Shown here in pieces: positions 62,413 through 64,000 of a stretch of 64,000 bases of DNA; position 1 is the first letter of the stretch; every line of letters begins with the position of its first letter. The position numbers and the translations under genes were made by a program. The stretch covers positions 154,940 through 218,939 of the forward strand of contig NZ_BSSM01000014.1 in assembly GCF_030269125.1 (NCBI RefSeq), given 5' to 3'. A model generated the notes under the pieces. The model was given only the letters and a program-made list of their open reading frames with translations. It had not been told where the DNA came from and did not search any database. Origin of the DNA: Streptomyces hygroscopicus subsp. hygroscopicus (GTDB taxonomy: Bacteria; Actinomycetota; Actinomycetes; Streptomycetales; Streptomycetaceae).

Positions 62413-64000
62413 ATGAGACCTGCGGAGTTGGGACCACCTCGGCGGTATACGGTCATGGGGACCGTGGCCGTGATCCTGCTCGCCCTGCTGGCCGCCGTGG
62501 CCGGTACGGCGCCCGCGCGGGCGGCGGGCACCGCGGGATCGGGCTACTGGCACACCAGCGGCCGCCAGATCGTGGACGCGAACGGCAACCCGGTACGCAT
62601 CGCCGGGATCAACTGGTTCGGCTTCGAGACCGACAACCACGTGGTCCACGGCCTGTGGTCACGGGATTACAAGAGCATGCTCGACCAGATCGCCGCGACC
62701 GGATACAACACGCTGCGCATCCCGTATTCCGACGACATCCTCAAGTCCGGCACGACGCCGTCCAGCATCGACTTCTCCAGCGGCAAGAACGCGGACCTCC
62801 AGGGGCTCGACTCCCTTCATGTCCTGGACAAGATCGTGGACTACTCGGGGCAGATCGGTCTGAAGGTCATCCTCGACCGGCACCGGCCGGACTCCAGCGG
62901 ACAGAGCGCCCTCTGGTACACCAACAGCGTTCCGGAGTCGACCTGGATCGCCAACCTGAAGTCGCTGGCGAGCCGTTACGCGAACAATCCCACGGTCATC
63001 GGCATCGACCTGCACAACGAGCCGCACGACCCGGCCTGCTGGGGCTGCGGCGACACGAGCATCGACTGGCGGCTCGCGGCCGAGCGCGGCGGCAACGCGG
63101 TGCTGTCGGCCAACCCCGACATGCTGATCTTCGTGGAGGGCGTCCAGACGTACAACGGCGACTCCACCTGGTGGGGCGGCAACCTGGAGGGCGCCGGCAC
63201 CTACCCGGTCCAGCTCGACGTGGCCAACCGCGTGGTCTACTCGGCCCACGACTACGCCACCAGCGTCGCCGACCAGCCCTGGTTCAGCGACCCGTCCTTC
63301 CCGAGCAACATGCCCGGCATCTGGGACAAGCACTGGGGCTACCTCTTCAAGAACAACATCGCCCCCGTCTGGGTCGGCGAGTTCGGCACGACGCTCCAGT
63401 CGGCCACCGACCAGACCTGGCTGAAGGCCCTGGTCGACTACCTCCGCCCGACCTCGCAGTACGGCGCCGACAGCTTCCAGTGGACCTTCTGGTGCTGGAA
63501 CCCCGACTCCGGTGACACCGGCGGCATCCTCAAGGACGACTGGCAGACGGTCGACACCGCCAAGGACGGCTATCTGACGTCCGTCAAGGCGCCGGGGTTC
63601 GGCTCCGGTGGCGGTGGTGCCTCCGACACGACCGCTCCGTCCGCGCCGACGAACCTCGCGGTGTCGGGGACGACGGCGTCGAGTGTGTCGCTGAAGTGGT
63701 CGGCTTCGACGGACAATGTGGGGGTGACCGGGTACGACGTGTACCGGGGGTCGACGAAGGTGGGCAGTACCACGTCGACGTCGTACACGGACAGCGGGCT
63801 GTCGGCCTCGACGGCGTACTCGTACACGGTGAAGGCGAGGGACGCGGCCGGCAATGTGTCGGCGGCTTCCGGCGCGGTGACGGCGACGACGGCCGCGAGT
63901 GGTGGTGGTACGCCGGGCACGGGTGCGGTGAAGGTGCAGTACAAGAACAACGACAGCTCGGCCACCGACAATCAGATCAAGCCGGGTCTGCGGGTGGTGA
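62413..64000 (+). CDS. Secreted GH5 endoglucanase with FN3 and cellulose-binding (CBM3-like) domains, 3' end missing
   Basis: From ATG 62413, with GAGGAG upstream. At least 529 residues are visible, and the gene runs off the window end. Signal peptide (RYTVMGTVAVILLALLAAVA, cleavage after ARA). The GH5 catalytic domain covers about 45-390: acid/base Glu 203 in DLHNEPHDP, nucleophile Glu 323 in VWVGEFGT, and ILDRHRPDSSGQS. A Gly-Ser linker leads to a fibronectin type III module (about 405-495: SAPTNLAVSGTTASSVSLKW and DYAGNVS-like DAAGNVSAASG) and then a CBM3-like start from about 503 (VQYKNNDSSATDNQIKPGLR). It should cut internal beta-1,4-glucan bonds of cellulose. The exact CebR box upstream supports cellobiose control. 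Confidence 0.96.
   Translation, partial: MRPAELGPPRRYTVMGTVAVILLALLAAVAGTAPARAAGTAGSGYWHTSGRQIVDANGNPVRIAGINWFGFETDNHVVHGLWSRDYKSMLDQIAATGYNTLRIPYSDDILKSGTTPSSIDFSSGKNADLQGLDSLHVLDKIVDYSGQIGLKVILDRHRPDSSGQSALWYTNSVPESTWIANLKSLASRYANNPTVIGIDLHNEPHDPACWGCGDTSIDWRLAAERGGNAVLSANPDMLIFVEGVQTYNGDSTWWGGNLEGAGTYPVQLDVANRVVYSAHDYATSVADQPWFSDPSFPSNMPGIWDKHWGYLFKNNIAPVWVGEFGTTLQSATDQTWLKALVDYLRPTSQYGADSFQWTFWCWNPDSGDTGGILKDDWQTVDTAKDGYLTSVKAPGFGSGGGGASDTTAPSAPTNLAVSGTTASSVSLKWSASTDNVGVTGYDVYRGSTKVGSTTSTSYTDSGLSASTAYSYTVKARDAAGNVSAASGAVTATTAASGGGTPGTGAVKVQYKNNDSSATDNQIKPGLRVV

Overview
The window is a piece of an actinobacterial chromosome, almost certainly a Streptomyces. Base composition is very GC-rich with strong GC bias at third codon positions. 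GTG starts and 4-base ATGA/GTGA gene overlaps are common. The gene set includes a short chaplin, an ECF41 (SigJ-type) sigma factor, an XRE-DUF5753 regulator beside an ATP-binding anti-sigma protein, a DUF6343 protein, a DasR-type operator and CebR-type operators. No rRNA, tRNA, CRISPR array, complete insertion sequence or replication origin was seen.

Layout. 1-2321: end of an ABC-2 permease gene followed by an overlapping histidine kinase/response regulator pair. 2746-5164: an unusual alpha/beta-hydrolase plus acetoacetate-decarboxylase-like fusion and a small helical protein. 5178-8375: a whiJ-like regulator locus (41-aa ORF, HATPase, XRE-DUF5753, SRPBCC protein) and a secreted protein. 8419-12388: a membrane PP2C phosphatase, then a coupled nucleotidyltransferase, BON-domain and metallophosphoesterase operon. 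12397-17323: an MFS exporter, DUF6343, a frameshifted MFS gene, and a carboxymuconolactone-decarboxylase-like gene coupled to its ECF41 sigma factor behind a matching promoter. 17621-22155: rhomboid-like membrane protein and pyruvate carboxylase. 22244-28216: secreted protein, GH18 chitinase with dre-like operators, thioesterase, secreted beta-propeller. 28262-34134: Ppx/GppA phosphatase, FAD monooxygenase, a decaying gene, inositol-phosphatase-like protein and a PLP decarboxylase.

34525-41625: a large-subunit catalase with a sigmaB-like promoter, a chaplin, then a five-gene stressosome operon on the minus strand (RsbR, RsbS, RsbT, an ATPase-PP2C fusion, a GAF-PP2C phosphatase). 42122-49540: a decayed methyltransferase, an acyltransferase, an XRE-cupin regulator divergent from an epoxide-hydrolase-like gene, an SDR fragment, and a MarR plus MFS exporter operon. 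49697-58498: secreted protein, ferredoxin and P450 with a divergent TetR, TetR and SDR divergent pair, a second SDR and an EmrB-type exporter. 58629-64000: an MHS-family transporter, a CebR-like LacI regulator with tandem CebR boxes, and a GH5 cellulase (running off the end) with its own CebR box.

The main themes are sensing and stress signalling, polymer degradation (chitin and cellulose, each with a recognisable operator), and drug-type efflux pumps under local regulators. Two background features stand out. At least five loci look broken or decayed (MFS frameshift, methyltransferase, SDR fragment, a possible Ig-like secreted protein, and remnants at 54.5-55.7 kb). Many long spacers also hold GC-rich degenerate tandem repeats whose units differ from spacer to spacer (23, 45, about 35 and other lengths).
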